Below are positions 9,291 through 18,029 of a stretch of DNA of 64,000 nt, one piece after another. This DNA is from an uncultured Thermanaerothrix sp. Its GTDB lineage: Bacteria > Chloroflexota > Anaerolineae > Anaerolineales > Anaerolineaceae. The stretch is from NCBI RefSeq assembly GCF_938028735.1, contig NZ_CALIMF010000012.1, forward strand, positions 62,001-126,000. Reading direction: 5' to 3'. Position 1 is the first letter of the stretch. Every line of letters starts with the position of its first letter. Below the pieces are notes generated by a model, which worked only from the letters and a program-made list of their open reading frames with translations, made no database searches and had not been told where the DNA came from. A program made the position numbers and the translations under genes.

Positions 9291-9543
9291 ACCTCGCTTG
9301 CGGGATCTACCGCTAAATCTTTTCACGCTTCCGCGGTGGCTGTTATTAGCCCTGATTCGTCTCTATCAAAAACTTGTTTCACCTGCATTACCGCCGAATA
9401 CATGCCGTTTTTACCCCACTTGTTCTCATTACGGCTACCAGGCCATTTATAAACATGGGGTCATTAGGGGAACCGTGCTGGCGATTTGGCGAGTCTTGCG
9501 GTGTAACCCGTTCAACCCGGGTGGTTACGACCCGGTACCGTGA
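9271..9543 (+). CDS. yidD: Membrane protein insertion efficiency factor YidD
   Basis: 90 residues from ATG 9271. The same frame is open further upstream, but that part runs inside rnpA. The YidD core is present: [32 protein letters not shown] and the proline/glycine end [14 protein letters not shown]. YidD is a small amphipathic inner-membrane protein that aids YidC-dependent insertion. It overlaps rnpA by 20 nt, and the next gene starts about 30 nt after its stop. Confidence 0.93.
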   Translation: MNDYPNEPRLRDLPLNLFTLPRWLLLALIRLYQKLVSPALPPNTCRFYPTCSHYGYQAIYKHGVIRGTVLAIWRVLRCNPFNPGGYDPVP

Positions 9544-9571
9544 AATATCATTCACTATGCTAGATGCAGGG

Positions 9572-10642
9572 ATGAAGTCAATGACGCGTTTGCCTAAGAT
9601 TTTCTTGTTAGCGAGTTTACTGCTGGTGGCACTGTTGCTTGGGGGATGCTCGGGGGTGCTAGCTTCATCGAGCTGGCCGGGAGTGACAGTGGTTAATGAT
9701 GTGGCCTATGTAGCCTATGGTAATCATGTATATGCGCTTCGCACGGACGACGGAGGCATGATCTGGCGCTTCCCGGAAAAGGCAGAAGGGCAAAGGCTTT
9801 TCTTTGCGGCGCCGGTGGTGGCGGATGGACACCTCATTGTAGGCGATTACTTGGCTGTTCTGCACAGTTTGGAGCCGCAAACTGGGCAGGAACAATGGGC
9901 ATTTACTGGGGCGCAAGGGCGCTGGATTGCCAGCCCGTTGGTATTGGACGGACGCATCTATGCTCCGAATGCGGATCATAACCTTTATGCTTTAGATTTG
10001 CAAGGCAACTTGGTCTGGAAGTTTCGGGCCTCCAAAGCTCTATGGTCACAGCCGGTGAGTGATGGGCGGTATATCTACCAAGCCTCAATGGATCATTACT
10101 TGTACGCCCTGGATCCGGCCAATGGTCAGAAGATTTGGGCGCGAGACTTGGGTGGGGCTGTTATTTACTCCCCGGTTTTGAGCGATACGGGGATCATCTA
10201 CATCTCAACTTTGGCGCGCAATGTGCTGGCCATTCGAACCGAGGATGGAAGCGTGGTCTGGCAGAAGGCCTTTGAACACAATTTTTGGTCGCAGCCTCTC
10301 CTTCACGGCGATCGCCTTTATCTGGGCGATTTAGGAGGAAAGGTGTACGCCTTGTCGGCCCTGGATGGAGCCGTGCTCTGGGAAAACAACTTGGGTGAGG
10401 CCCTTACCGGCGCGCCGACTTGGGTGGAAGAGCAGGTAATTTTTACCACCGAAAGCGGCAAGGTGATTGCTTTCACTGAAGAGGGGATTCAAAAATGGAT
10501 GGTGACCCTCGAGGGCAAGATTTATAACGGCCCTGTGATTGCCAATGGTCGGTTGTTGGTGGGCGTCACGCAGGGCAAAATCTTAGTCCAGGCACTGGCC
10601 CCTACTGGGCAGCAAGTCTGGGCGTTTGAGCCTCCAAAATAG
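9572..10642 (+). CDS. Lipoprotein with PQQ/BamB-like beta-propeller repeats
   Basis: About 356 residues. A lipoprotein signal (hydrophobic run, then lipobox LLGGC at about residue 26) is followed by repeated blades of the PQQ/BamB type: YALRTDDGGMIWRF, HSLEPQTGQEQWAF, YALDLQGNLVWKF, YALDPANGQKIWA, LAIRTEDGSVVW and YALSALDGAVLWE. Each carries the A-x-D/T-G-x-x-x-W signature. ATG 9557, 9572 and 9581 are all possible; AGGG at about 9568-9571 favours 9581 by spacing. It is inserted between yidD and yidC, where it is not normally found. A chaperone or scaffold role at the YidC site is inference. No PQQ-enzyme catalytic residues were recognised. Confidence 0.85.
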   Translation: MKSMTRLPKIFLLASLLLVALLLGGCSGVLASSSWPGVTVVNDVAYVAYGNHVYALRTDDGGMIWRFPEKAEGQRLFFAAPVVADGHLIVGDYLAVLHSLEPQTGQEQWAFTGAQGRWIASPLVLDGRIYAPNADHNLYALDLQGNLVWKFRASKALWSQPVSDGRYIYQASMDHYLYALDPANGQKIWARDLGGAVIYSPVLSDTGIIYISTLARNVLAIRTEDGSVVWQKAFEHNFWSQPLLHGDRLYLGDLGGKVYALSALDGAVLWENNLGEALTGAPTWVEEQVIFTTESGKVIAFTEEGIQKWMVTLEGKIYNGPVIANGRLLVGVTQGKILVQALAPTGQQVWAFEPPK

Positions 10643-10662
10643 GTAGGATGGGTAAATAAACT

Positions 10663-11460
10663 ATGTGGGATGCGCTAATAATTACGCCTTTTGTAAATGT
10701 GTTGCTGTTTATTTACAACCTGGTTGGACAGAATTTTGGCCTGGCGATCATTCTGTTTACGTTGCTGATACGTCTAGTCACGCACCCCTTAATGGTCAAG
10801 CAGATTAAGGGCGCCAAGGCCATGCAGGAACTGCAGAAGAATGAAAAGTGGCTCAAGATTCAGGAAAAGTACAAGAACGATCGCGAGAAATTGGCCCAAG
10901 AGCAAATGGCCCTCTATCGAGAATTGGGGATCAACCCGTTTGCTTCATGTCTGCCTACCCTGATTCAGTTCCCGATCATCATTGGCTTGTATCAAAGCCT
11001 GATCATCGCGTTAGCCAGCACGCCGATTGAACTGCTCAATTTGATCCGTCATATCTACCCAGCGTTGCTGAAGGTTGAAACTCTCATCCCTCTAAACAGT
11101 CAATTTTTGTGGATGGATCTAGGCCTACCTGAGCGCTTGGTATTGCCCTTCCTCCCTGTTGGGATTCCGGTGCTGGCGATTGTAGTCACCGTGACAACCT
11201 ACTTGCAGGGCAAGTTAATGACCCCGCCCAGTGCTAACCCAAAAGATCAGTCGGCCATGTTCTCGAACATGATGAATTTATACATGCCGTTCTTAATGGG
11301 GTACCTGGCATTAACCCTGGCCTCGGGGCTGGCCCTTTACTTTGTTGTTTCTAACCTAATCGGTATTCTCCAGTACGCCATGCTTGGTCAACTTAACTGG
11401 AAGAACATTTTGCCAAAACGGGTCGCTGAGAAGCCATCGAAGGCGGGCGCTAAAAAGTAA
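10663..11460 (+). CDS. yidC: Membrane protein insertase YidC/Oxa1 family
   Basis: 265 residues, the short Oxa1/SpoIIIJ form without the large periplasmic P1 domain of proteobacterial YidC. The five-TM core is visible: TLLIRLVTHPLMVKQ carries the conserved intramembrane Arg (about 37), followed by a charged cytosolic hairpin (about 50-90), then NPFASCLPTLIQFPIIIGLY, and a basic tail. No lipobox Cys is present. It inserts and folds membrane proteins alone or with SecYEG. It sits 20 nt after the beta-propeller gene and 24 nt before jag. Confidence 0.95.
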   Translation: MWDALIITPFVNVLLFIYNLVGQNFGLAIILFTLLIRLVTHPLMVKQIKGAKAMQELQKNEKWLKIQEKYKNDREKLAQEQMALYRELGINPFASCLPTLIQFPIIIGLYQSLIIALASTPIELLNLIRHIYPALLKVETLIPLNSQFLWMDLGLPERLVLPFLPVGIPVLAIVVTVTTYLQGKLMTPPSANPKDQSAMFSNMMNLYMPFLMGYLALTLASGLALYFVVSNLIGILQYAMLGQLNWKNILPKRVAEKPSKAGAKK

Positions 11461-11484
11461 AAAACTGCACACGAGGCGGAATTT

Positions 11485-12267
11485 ATGAAACAAGAGCGAA
11501 CGACTCTGGAAGTCATTGCGCCGACTGTTGAAGAGGCCATTGCACGTGGACTAAATCAGTTAGGACTTTCTCGGGATCGGGTAAGTGTGGAAGTGTTAGA
11601 TCCCGGTAGTCGGGGGTTCTTGGGAATCGGCAGCCGCCAGGCGCGAGTTAAACTTTCGGTAAAGACGGCTAGCGAGGCTCAGGCTGAGGTCACCCCAACT
11701 GTGCCAGAAGCGGGGGCCCCACCGCGTGCCATAGGAGAAGACCTTACCGAGTCGGGGGTGCCGCTGGGACAATGGGATGAGCACAAGGCCGTCGAAGTGG
11801 CGCAGCGGGTGGTCGGTGAATTGTTGGATCACATGAAAGTGCATGCACGCCTGCGAGTGCGCATTCAGCCTCCACAGGAGGAGAATGCCCAGTCGGTTGT
11901 ATGGGTGGAAGTCCAGGGGGATGATTTGAGCATCTTAATTGGGCGCCGTTCGGAAACCCTGAACGCCCTCCAGTACATCAGTAGTCTGATTGTCAGCCGC
12001 GAGATGGGGGTTTGGGTGCCCCTTGTCATTGATGTTCAGGGCTATCGCGCCCGGCGCGAACGTCAATTGCGTATTCTGGCACGACGGATGGCCGAACAAG
12101 CGGTGCTCACGGGGCGACGTCAGGTGCTGGAGCCAATGCCGGCCAATGAGCGTCGCATCATTCATTTGGAGCTACGGGACCACCCCGAGGTGATGACTGA
12201 GAGCATTGGGGAGGAGCCCAACCGCAAAGTTACTATCGTACCGAAGCGGCCGGCCCGACGTTCCTAA
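11485..12267 (+). CDS. jag: Jag/KhpB-like RNA-binding protein (Jag_N-KH-R3H)
   Basis: 260 residues. Jag_N domain at about 1-55 (TLEVIAPTVEEAIARGL ... GSRGFLGIGSRQARV), a variable linker, a KH domain at about 110-170 (ILIGRRSETLNALQYISS) and R3H at about 175-255 (RRERQLRILARRMAEQA ... NERRIIHLELRDH). Jag/KhpB proteins bind RNA with KhpA and affect cell division and envelope growth in Gram-positives. Its position after yidC matches the usual order. A terminator follows 15 nt after the stop. Confidence 0.93.
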   Translation: MKQERTTLEVIAPTVEEAIARGLNQLGLSRDRVSVEVLDPGSRGFLGIGSRQARVKLSVKTASEAQAEVTPTVPEAGAPPRAIGEDLTESGVPLGQWDEHKAVEVAQRVVGELLDHMKVHARLRVRIQPPQEENAQSVVWVEVQGDDLSILIGRRSETLNALQYISSLIVSREMGVWVPLVIDVQGYRARRERQLRILARRMAEQAVLTGRRQVLEPMPANERRIIHLELRDHPEVMTESIGEEPNRKVTIVPKRPARRS

Positions 12268-12282
12268 TCGAGTCTCTTTTAA

Positions 12283-12312
12283 AAACCTCCCCATGCGGGG
12301 GAGGTTTGTTTT
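12283..12312 (+). terminator. Rho-independent terminator after jag
   Basis: A perfect 10-bp stem, AAACCTCCCC (12283-12292) with GGGGAGGTTT (12298-12307), a 5-nt loop, then GTTTT. It ends directly against the GGAG ribosome site of the next gene. Confidence 0.85.
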
Positions 12313-12321
12313 GGAGTCGCG

Positions 12322-13482
12322 ATGGCTTTGCACTGGAGCAATCCACAGGATGGCATCATCATTTTTCTGCTGGTGCTTCTGGTAATTGCTCTTTCAAATC
12401 TATGGGCCTTTCGGAAACCTCGTTTTTCCTGCGAGCCTTCTCGTTGGCCGGAGGTAGCGGTGTTAATCCCGGCGCGGAACGAGGCTGCTAACCTTCCGTA
12501 TTGCTTGGAAAGCCTTCGTACACAGGATTACCCTGGTGCTTTCGAGGTGTGGGTTTTGGATGATGATTCTACCGATGCTACCGGGGCATTAGCAGCACAG
12601 TTTGCAGCCAGAGATGAGCGCTTCCACTACTTGCGAGGAACCCCCTTACCAGAAGGATGGTTGGGCAAGCATTGGGCTTGTCAACAACTGGCAGAGACTG
12701 CCTCGGCAGAGATTCTGCTATTTTTGGATGCGGATACCTGGCTGGCCCCTAATGCACTACGCACTGCCGTGGCAACTTTTGAGGCAAAGCGCATTGATCT
12801 TCTCTCATTAGTTCCTTACGAAGTTATGCAAACCTGGGGAGAGCGCCTCATCCAGCCCTTTTTTCTCTGGGCAATGATGGCTTTTTATCCTCTGGGGCTG
12901 GCTTTTCACCTGCGCTGGCCCGCTTTATCGTTTACGATTGGACAGTTTATGCTCATGCGACGCCAAGTGTATTTTACGATTGGCGGTCATGCTGCTATTC
13001 GAGATGATGTGGTGGATGATATGGCGTTAGGACGCCGAACAATTGCGGCAGGATATCGGTGGCGTCTCATGGATGGGGGGGAATTGGTTCGTTGCCGTAT
13101 GTATCATTCCTGGCAGGAGGCTTTTCAGGGGTTTTCCAAAAATCTATTTGGGGTTTTCAGCTATCGGGTTCTACCCTTTCTATTTGTTATGGGATGGTTA
13201 GGGTGGGTATTTCTGCAGCCTTGGTGTGTCATGACAACCCATTTGCTAGGAATATTTTCGGAAACTGACCCCCAAAAGGCTCTTTTTGCCATCTTGCTGT
13301 CTTTTCTCCTGTTCGGCGTAGCCTATCTCCGTTTACGCATCCCTCTGTATCTCACACTGTTCTACCCTATCACGGTAGGTATCAGCCTAATTATTGGTTT
13401 ATACTCTTTATGGTTGACTCTGCAAGGCGCTTCTACCTGGCGTGGACGGCGCCTAGTGAGACCTCGAATTCGCTGGCTGTAA
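12322..13482 (+). CDS. Family 2 glycosyltransferase, membrane-bound (CrtQ/HpnB-like)
   Basis: 386 residues: an N-terminal TM (about 10-30), a GT-A catalytic domain (about 45-290) and three or more C-terminal TM segments. Motifs are VAVLIPARNEAANL, VLDDDSTDATG, the metal-binding LFLDADT and the acceptor-side RDDVVDDMALGRR, with QGFSKN in place of the QxxRW of processive enzymes. The plan matches glycosyltransferases acting on lipid acceptors such as carotenoids or hopanoids; the acceptor cannot be read from the sequence. GGAG at 12313-12316 sets the ATG at 12322. Transcription must come through, or from upstream of, the jag terminator. Confidence 0.82.
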   Translation: MALHWSNPQDGIIIFLLVLLVIALSNLWAFRKPRFSCEPSRWPEVAVLIPARNEAANLPYCLESLRTQDYPGAFEVWVLDDDSTDATGALAAQFAARDERFHYLRGTPLPEGWLGKHWACQQLAETASAEILLFLDADTWLAPNALRTAVATFEAKRIDLLSLVPYEVMQTWGERLIQPFFLWAMMAFYPLGLAFHLRWPALSFTIGQFMLMRRQVYFTIGGHAAIRDDVVDDMALGRRTIAAGYRWRLMDGGELVRCRMYHSWQEAFQGFSKNLFGVFSYRVLPFLFVMGWLGWVFLQPWCVMTTHLLGIFSETDPQKALFAILLSFLLFGVAYLRLRIPLYLTLFYPITVGISLIIGLYSLWLTLQGASTWRGRRLVRPRIRWL

Positions 13483-13512
13483 TTATGTGACTTGTCCGTG
13501 GAGGATAAACAC

Positions 13513-14832
13513 GTGCATGCGGTGGACATTATCATAAAGAAGCGTGATGGGCTGGAATTAACCCGTGAGGAAATTGAATTCTTTGTGCGAGGAATGGTCT
13601 CGGGGGAGATTCCAGATTATCAGATTGCCGCTTGGGCCATGGCAGTGACATTGAGAGGAATGACAGAGCGTGAAACCACCGATTTGACGCTGGCTATGGC
13701 TTACTCGGGAGAAGTGCTGGACTTAAGCCAGGTGGTGCCCATTGCCGTGGATAAGCATTCAACGGGTGGCGTAGGAGATAAAACCACGCTGGTAGTCGAG
13801 CCTACGGTAGCGGCTTGTGGCTTGCCTGTCGGAAAAATGTCCGGTCGTGGGCTGGGCTTTAGTGGCGGAACGATTGATAAGATGGAGTCTATTCGTGGCT
13901 TTCGCGCCACGCTCAGTGTGGAGGAATTCCTCCACAATTTGAAAACTTATGGAATTGTGCTGAGCGCACAATCGGCGAACCTGGCGCCTGCCGATGGCAT
14001 TCTTTATGCATTGCGCGATGTCACGGGGACTGTCCCCTCTATCCCATTAATTGCTTCCTCTATCATGAGTAAGAAGATTGCGGCGGGCGCCCAGGCCATT
14101 GTTCTCGATGTGAAAGTGGGACGGGGAGCCTTTATGCGCACCCTTCAAGAAGCGCGCCACCTGGCGGAAATGATGGTTGCAATTGGTAGACTGAGCGGAC
14201 GGCGCACCATTGCTCTGCTCAGCGATATGAATCAGCCGCTAGGGCAGGCGGTGGGAAACGCGCTAGAGGTAAAAGAAGCCATTGATACTTTGCGTGGTCA
14301 AGGACCTCAAGATTTTATCGAGCATTGTCTAGTGGTGGCCAGTTATATGCTTGTACTGGGTGGAAAGGCCAGGAATTTGAAGGCGGCGCGTTGGATGGCT
14401 GAGACAGCGCTTCAAGATGGGCGGGCTTGGGAGAAATTCCGTACCCTGGTCATAGCCCAGGGCGGGGATGTGAGCCAGGTGGATGACCCCGAACGTCTTC
14501 CCCAGGCGCAGTTCGTTGAAACGGTAACTGCACCACGTCATGGGTATCTAAGCCAGGTGGATGCCCAGCAAGTGGGTGAGACTTCTCTTCTCTTGGGCGC
14601 CGGGCGCATCAAAAAAGGCGATCCCATTGATCATGCTGTGGGGGTAGTTGTATTACATAAAGTGGGCGACTACGTAGCCGAGGGGCAGCCGTTGTTTGTT
14701 GTACACGCTAATCACCGTGATCGTCTGGCGCTCGCTAAAGAGCGGTTACTGGCTGCCTGCCAGTGGAGTGAGGTGGCAGTTGAGCCTCTTCCTCTTTTCT
14801 ATGGGGTGGTAGGAGAAGTGCCAAGTGACTGA
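13513..14832 (+). CDS. pdp: Pyrimidine-nucleoside (thymidine) phosphorylase
   Basis: 439 residues. It cleaves pyrimidine (deoxy)nucleosides with phosphate to free base and (deoxy)ribose-1-phosphate. Family motifs: [10 protein letters not shown] at the start, [16 protein letters not shown] (phosphate site), [20 protein letters not shown] (the family signature) and [15 protein letters not shown] 13513 is preferred because GGAGG lies 8 nt upstream (13500-13504) and the protein then begins like its homologues; a TTG at 13492 would put this site inside the gene. It may feed on nucleosides imported by the BmpA-type transporter at 37.6-43 kb. Confidence 0.9.
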   Translation: MHAVDIIIKKRDGLELTREEIEFFVRGMVSGEIPDYQIAAWAMAVTLRGMTERETTDLTLAMAYSGEVLDLSQVVPIAVDKHSTGGVGDKTTLVVEPTVAACGLPVGKMSGRGLGFSGGTIDKMESIRGFRATLSVEEFLHNLKTYGIVLSAQSANLAPADGILYALRDVTGTVPSIPLIASSIMSKKIAAGAQAIVLDVKVGRGAFMRTLQEARHLAEMMVAIGRLSGRRTIALLSDMNQPLGQAVGNALEVKEAIDTLRGQGPQDFIEHCLVVASYMLVLGGKARNLKAARWMAETALQDGRAWEKFRTLVIAQGGDVSQVDDPERLPQAQFVETVTAPRHGYLSQVDAQQVGETSLLLGAGRIKKGDPIDHAVGVVVLHKVGDYVAEGQPLFVVHANHRDRLALAKERLLAACQWSEVAVEPLPLFYGVVGEVPSD

Positions 14833-14855
14833 AGGGCTAGGTTTCAGAAGGGGTA

Positions 14856-15719
14856 ATGGCGCAAGGGGAGGTTTCAAATCTGGCTGAGAGGGTGACTCCT
14901 ATGATGTCTGAAGGTGAGCGCTTGCCGCTTGCGCGTTTCAGCCAAGTAGTGGCTATGGTTTGTCTTGGCTATGCTACCCTCCCTTTTCTGCATTTACAGT
15001 TAGAGCCCCTTACTTTGGCGCTACCAGGTTTTCTTTTTGTCTTACCTTTGACCTCATCAAGTCTGGCGGCTATTGGGGTGACTCTGTTGGTGGTCAGTGG
15101 TATGGACTGGATTCTTCAGGAGCGTGAAGAGCGACCGCCAATACGCTATCGTCTAGTGCATTGGCCGCTCCCAGCATTGGTGGCATGGGCGATTAGCGTT
15201 CCATTGGGCACCTTGCAGGTGAGCCCTCAATGGTGGCTGATTTTTGGACTGGGTAGTGTGCTACTTACCGTTGTCATGGCTGCAGAGTATGTCGTGGCTG
15301 GGCGTGTGGGGGCGGGGCAATTTTGGGCCTATGTGACTCTTACCGCCGTGTCGTTTGCATTGTTTCTGATACTGGCGATCACTCTGCGTGCTGCGGGTGT
15401 GCGCCTTTACCTGCAGTGGCTGGTGCTGGTGCCTGCGATTGTGCTGATTGTTCTTCGCAATCTCTATTTACGCCTGATCGAGCGCTGGGCATGGGATTGG
15501 GCGGTAGCGACTGGCATGCTAATCATTCAAATCTCAACTGGGCTGCACTACCTCCCTTTGAGGCCCCTTTCGTATGGGCTTATCCTTACCGGCATGGCCT
15601 ACGGTCTGACCAGCCTGGCTGGTGCGTTGGAGGAAGGGCGCCCTTGGCGTAGTGCTTGGGTAGAGCCCCTGGTGATGATGTCCCTTTTTGGTTTATTGGC
15701 TTTTGTGTTTGGACGCTAA
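14856..15719 (+). CDS. Conserved multi-pass membrane protein, unknown function
   Basis: 287 residues with about eight hydrophobic segments from residue 30 to the C-terminus, joined by short loops. A hydrophilic N-terminus of about 25 residues precedes them and ATG 14881 is an alternative start. No catalytic motif was recognised. The stop codon overlaps the start of the JAMM protease gene (TAATG), so the two are probably translated together. Confidence 0.7.
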   Translation: MAQGEVSNLAERVTPMMSEGERLPLARFSQVVAMVCLGYATLPFLHLQLEPLTLALPGFLFVLPLTSSSLAAIGVTLLVVSGMDWILQEREERPPIRYRLVHWPLPALVAWAISVPLGTLQVSPQWWLIFGLGSVLLTVVMAAEYVVAGRVGAGQFWAYVTLTAVSFALFLILAITLRAAGVRLYLQWLVLVPAIVLIVLRNLYLRLIERWAWDWAVATGMLIIQISTGLHYLPLRPLSYGLILTGMAYGLTSLAGALEEGRPWRSAWVEPLVMMSLFGLLAFVFGR

Positions 15720-16177
15720 TGACCCGGATATTGCGCTTGTCGTTGGCCCAAGAGAAGATGATCCTGAATCACGTCATCCAGCACCTACCTGAGGAAGCCT
15801 GCGGTTTGTTGGGTGGGCAGGGAGAGACTGTATCGGTGGTGATTCCGGTCACTAATTCTCTTCACAGTCCGGTGCGTTTCAGGATGGATCCCGCTGAATT
15901 GTTAAAGGCATTAGAATGGCTGGATACCGAGGATTTAGATCTGGTGGGCATCTTCCATTCACATCCTCGTGGACCAGCAACACCCTCGGAGACAGACTTG
16001 CATGAGTTTGCCTATCCCGAAAGCCTTATGCTGATCGTCTCTCCGGTAGGTAAGGTTTGGCGATTGCGAGCTTTTGAAATTAACATTGAAAAGCGCACCT
16101 ATGAAGAAGCTCGTTTGATAATAGAACTGAGTAACTTTTTGAACGAAGCAGGGTTTGGTAGTAAGGAGAACATATGA
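15719..16177 (+). CDS. JAMM/MPN+ metalloprotease, Mec (CysO-cysteine peptidase)-like
   Basis: 152 residues from ATG 15719, which overlaps the previous stop. The zinc protease signature is complete: acidic E25/E26 in PEEACGLLGG, then H80-S-H82 followed by S90 and D93 (HSHPRGPATPSETD). Bacterial JAMM proteins of this size include Mec, which releases cysteine from the ubiquitin-like sulfur carrier CysO, and other isopeptidases. No CysO/CysM pair is adjacent, so the substrate is unknown. The stop overlaps the plsY copy 2 start (ATATGATG). Confidence 0.88.
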   Translation: MTRILRLSLAQEKMILNHVIQHLPEEACGLLGGQGETVSVVIPVTNSLHSPVRFRMDPAELLKALEWLDTEDLDLVGIFHSHPRGPATPSETDLHEFAYPESLMLIVSPVGKVWRLRAFEINIEKRTYEEARLIIELSNFLNEAGFGSKENI

Positions 16178-16893
16178 TGCCAACAGCAATGAAAATTATC
16201 CTGAGTTTGCTGGGGTCCTACCTAGTGGGGTCTATTCCCTTTGGGCTTATTGTCGTCTGGGTGGCACGCCGCCAAGACGTACGCCGTATTGGCAGCGGTC
16301 GCACCGGAGGCACTAACGTGATGCGTGCAGCAGGGTGGCTAGCCGGAGTAATTACCGCAGTTTTGGATGTGCTCAAAGGCGTTGCTGCCGGATGGATTGC
16401 ACGTGCCCTGATGCCTGAGAATCCTTGGGTGCTAGTGGCTTCGGCTGTCTTGGCAGTTATGGGACACAATTATTCGGCTTTTCTGGTGGAAAAACGCGAG
16501 CAGGGTGGCATTCGCTTCAAAGGTGGCGCGGGCGGAGCGACTGCTTTTGGAGGGGCTATGGCCATATGGCCACCGATTTGGATGTATGTCCTTCCCGTGG
16601 GTGTGTTAGTGTATTTCCTGGTCGGTTATGCCTCTGTAACGACGATCAGTGTGGCAGTAGTTACTACGGTGGTCTTTGCGATTCGTGCTCTGCGAGGTGA
16701 GTCCACTTGGGTGTACGTTCTTTACGGTATTGCGGTTTTGGGGGTGGTCCTTTATGCTTTGCGTCCCAATTTGGAACGTCTGCGGCGAGGAACCGAGCGT
16801 GCAGTAGGGCTGCGGGCTTACCTACAAAAGCGCCGTCAGCAGCAAAGCGGGCACTCTGTTAACTCTGGAAACCAGAACGCGACTCCGCAATAG
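16174..16893 (+). CDS. plsY: PlsY-family glycerol-3-phosphate acyltransferase (copy 2)
   Basis: 239 residues, longer than copy 1. Motifs: GSIPFGLIVVWVA, RIGSGRTGGTNVMRAAGW (compare GDGNMGARNVAR in copy 1), GHNYSAFLV and FKGGAGGATAFGG, where copy 1 has FRGGQGLAT. A basic, polar C-terminal tail follows the last TM. AAGGAGA at 16163-16169 suits either ATG 16174 or ATG 16177. The divergence at the substrate loops suggests a different acyl donor or acceptor, which is inference. Confidence 0.82.
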   Translation: MMPTAMKIILSLLGSYLVGSIPFGLIVVWVARRQDVRRIGSGRTGGTNVMRAAGWLAGVITAVLDVLKGVAAGWIARALMPENPWVLVASAVLAVMGHNYSAFLVEKREQGGIRFKGGAGGATAFGGAMAIWPPIWMYVLPVGVLVYFLVGYASVTTISVAVVTTVVFAIRALRGESTWVYVLYGIAVLGVVLYALRPNLERLRRGTERAVGLRAYLQKRRQQQSGHSVNSGNQNATPQ

Positions 16894-16906
16894 GGACCAC
16901 TTTCTA

Positions 16907-17776
16907 TTAATCGCTCCCCGGCGTGGATTGGGAAACTGGCGCACTTTCCTCGCGACTGAGCAGGCGATACAAATAGCGCACATTGCGGCGGTGAAGTTCC
17001 CGCGCCAATCCTCCCAGATAAACGTGGCTTTTGCCACAGGATTCAATGTCAATTGCGTCCAGAGCCTCTTGAGGATTGCGGCGCTTAAGGGCGGCGCGCA
17101 CGGCTTTACGCACAGCGCTCAGGTAAGCTAGGTTTTCTCGGACGGCTTCGTCAATTTCGCCCCGCAAGATAATGTCGCCATGTCCTTGGACGATGTTTTC
17201 CAGTCCCATTTTCCCAATCATGCGAATGGTTTCTGCCAGCGTGTCCACATCACCATCCACAAAGTAAGGTAGAGGAAGGAAGGCATCGCCGGCAAAGAGC
17301 ACACGATCTTCTTCAACCAGAACCGAGATGCCATCTGCGCTGTGCCCAGGGGTCGGGAACAGTGCCAAATTCTTTTTGCCTACTCGTAGCGCCACCGAGC
17401 CCTGCTCGAAGGTCAGGTGAGGGAGGACCAGTTTGACCTGCTTGAAAGCGGCATTCTGACGACGGGCCGATTCAAGCGCAGCAGGCCCCCGTTGCTCTAG
17501 CAATTGACGGCATAACGTGTGACTGATGACGGTGGCTCCTGGGAAGAAGCCGTTGCCCCAGGCATGATCCGCGTGATAATGGGTATTGATAATATAACGC
17601 ACCGGGACACCTAACTGCTCCTCGATAAAAGCGCGCATGGCCAGTGTCTCCTCCGGCAGAGCCAGCGTATCAATTAAAACAGCCCAATGGGGCCCCGTCA
17701 CAGCGCCAGCGGTAACCTGGGCGTAAATGTCGCTCTGAAACCAGTAAACATTCTCGGAGATGCGTTCGCGTTGCAT
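16907..17776 (-). CDS. Metallo-beta-lactamase fold hydrolase
   Basis: 289 residues from ATG 17776 (AGGTG about 6 nt upstream); an upstream in-frame extension to 17842 is unlikely. Zinc ligands: HYHADHAWGNG (HxHxDH), then GHSADG, FAGDAF and VQGHGD, in the order of glyoxalase-II/SoxH-like hydrolases. The substrate is unknown. It is convergent with plsY copy 2, with 13 nt between stops and no clear terminator. Confidence 0.85.
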   Translation of the reverse strand: MQRERISENVYWFQSDIYAQVTAGAVTGPHWAVLIDTLALPEETLAMRAFIEEQLGVPVRYIINTHYHADHAWGNGFFPGATVISHTLCRQLLEQRGPAALESARRQNAAFKQVKLVLPHLTFEQGSVALRVGKKNLALFPTPGHSADGISVLVEEDRVLFAGDAFLPLPYFVDGDVDTLAETIRMIGKMGLENIVQGHGDIILRGEIDEAVRENLAYLSAVRKAVRAALKRRNPQEALDAIDIESCGKSHVYLGGLARELHRRNVRYLYRLLSREESAPVSQSTPGSD

Positions 17777-17849
17777 GCTTACACCTGCGTGGAAAAGGAT
17801 GAAATGCGATCCATCTTTCTGCGGGCGCAGAGAAGGGATCACGGGATTA

Positions 17850-17878
17850 ACAATAGCACAAACCTAGGTAAATGTCAA
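17850..17878 (-). promoter_or_regulatory. Promoter of the metallo-hydrolase gene
   Basis: On the minus strand, TTGACA (17878-17873), a 17-nt spacer and TATTGT (17855-17850). The leader would be about 65 nt. Confidence 0.6.
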
Positions 17879-17987
17879 AAAAGTGCTCTTCAGAGCCTTG
17901 GAGAAGTCCGTCATGAGGCGTGACCAGTGGCTTGGCGGAGTCACACCTGAACAGGATTGTGCTTACCGCCAAGCGCAGAATAGCAGG

Positions 17988-17996
17988 TGTTATAAT
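17988..17996 (+). promoter_or_regulatory. Extended -10 promoter of the SPFH-selD-ggt group
   Basis: TGTTATAAT (TGN plus a perfect -10) with no good -35 box. Transcription would start near 18003, about 27 nt before ATG 18030. Confidence 0.55.
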
Positions 17997-18029
17997 AATA
18001 TCCAACAACGGCGCATAGCGGAGGATTTC

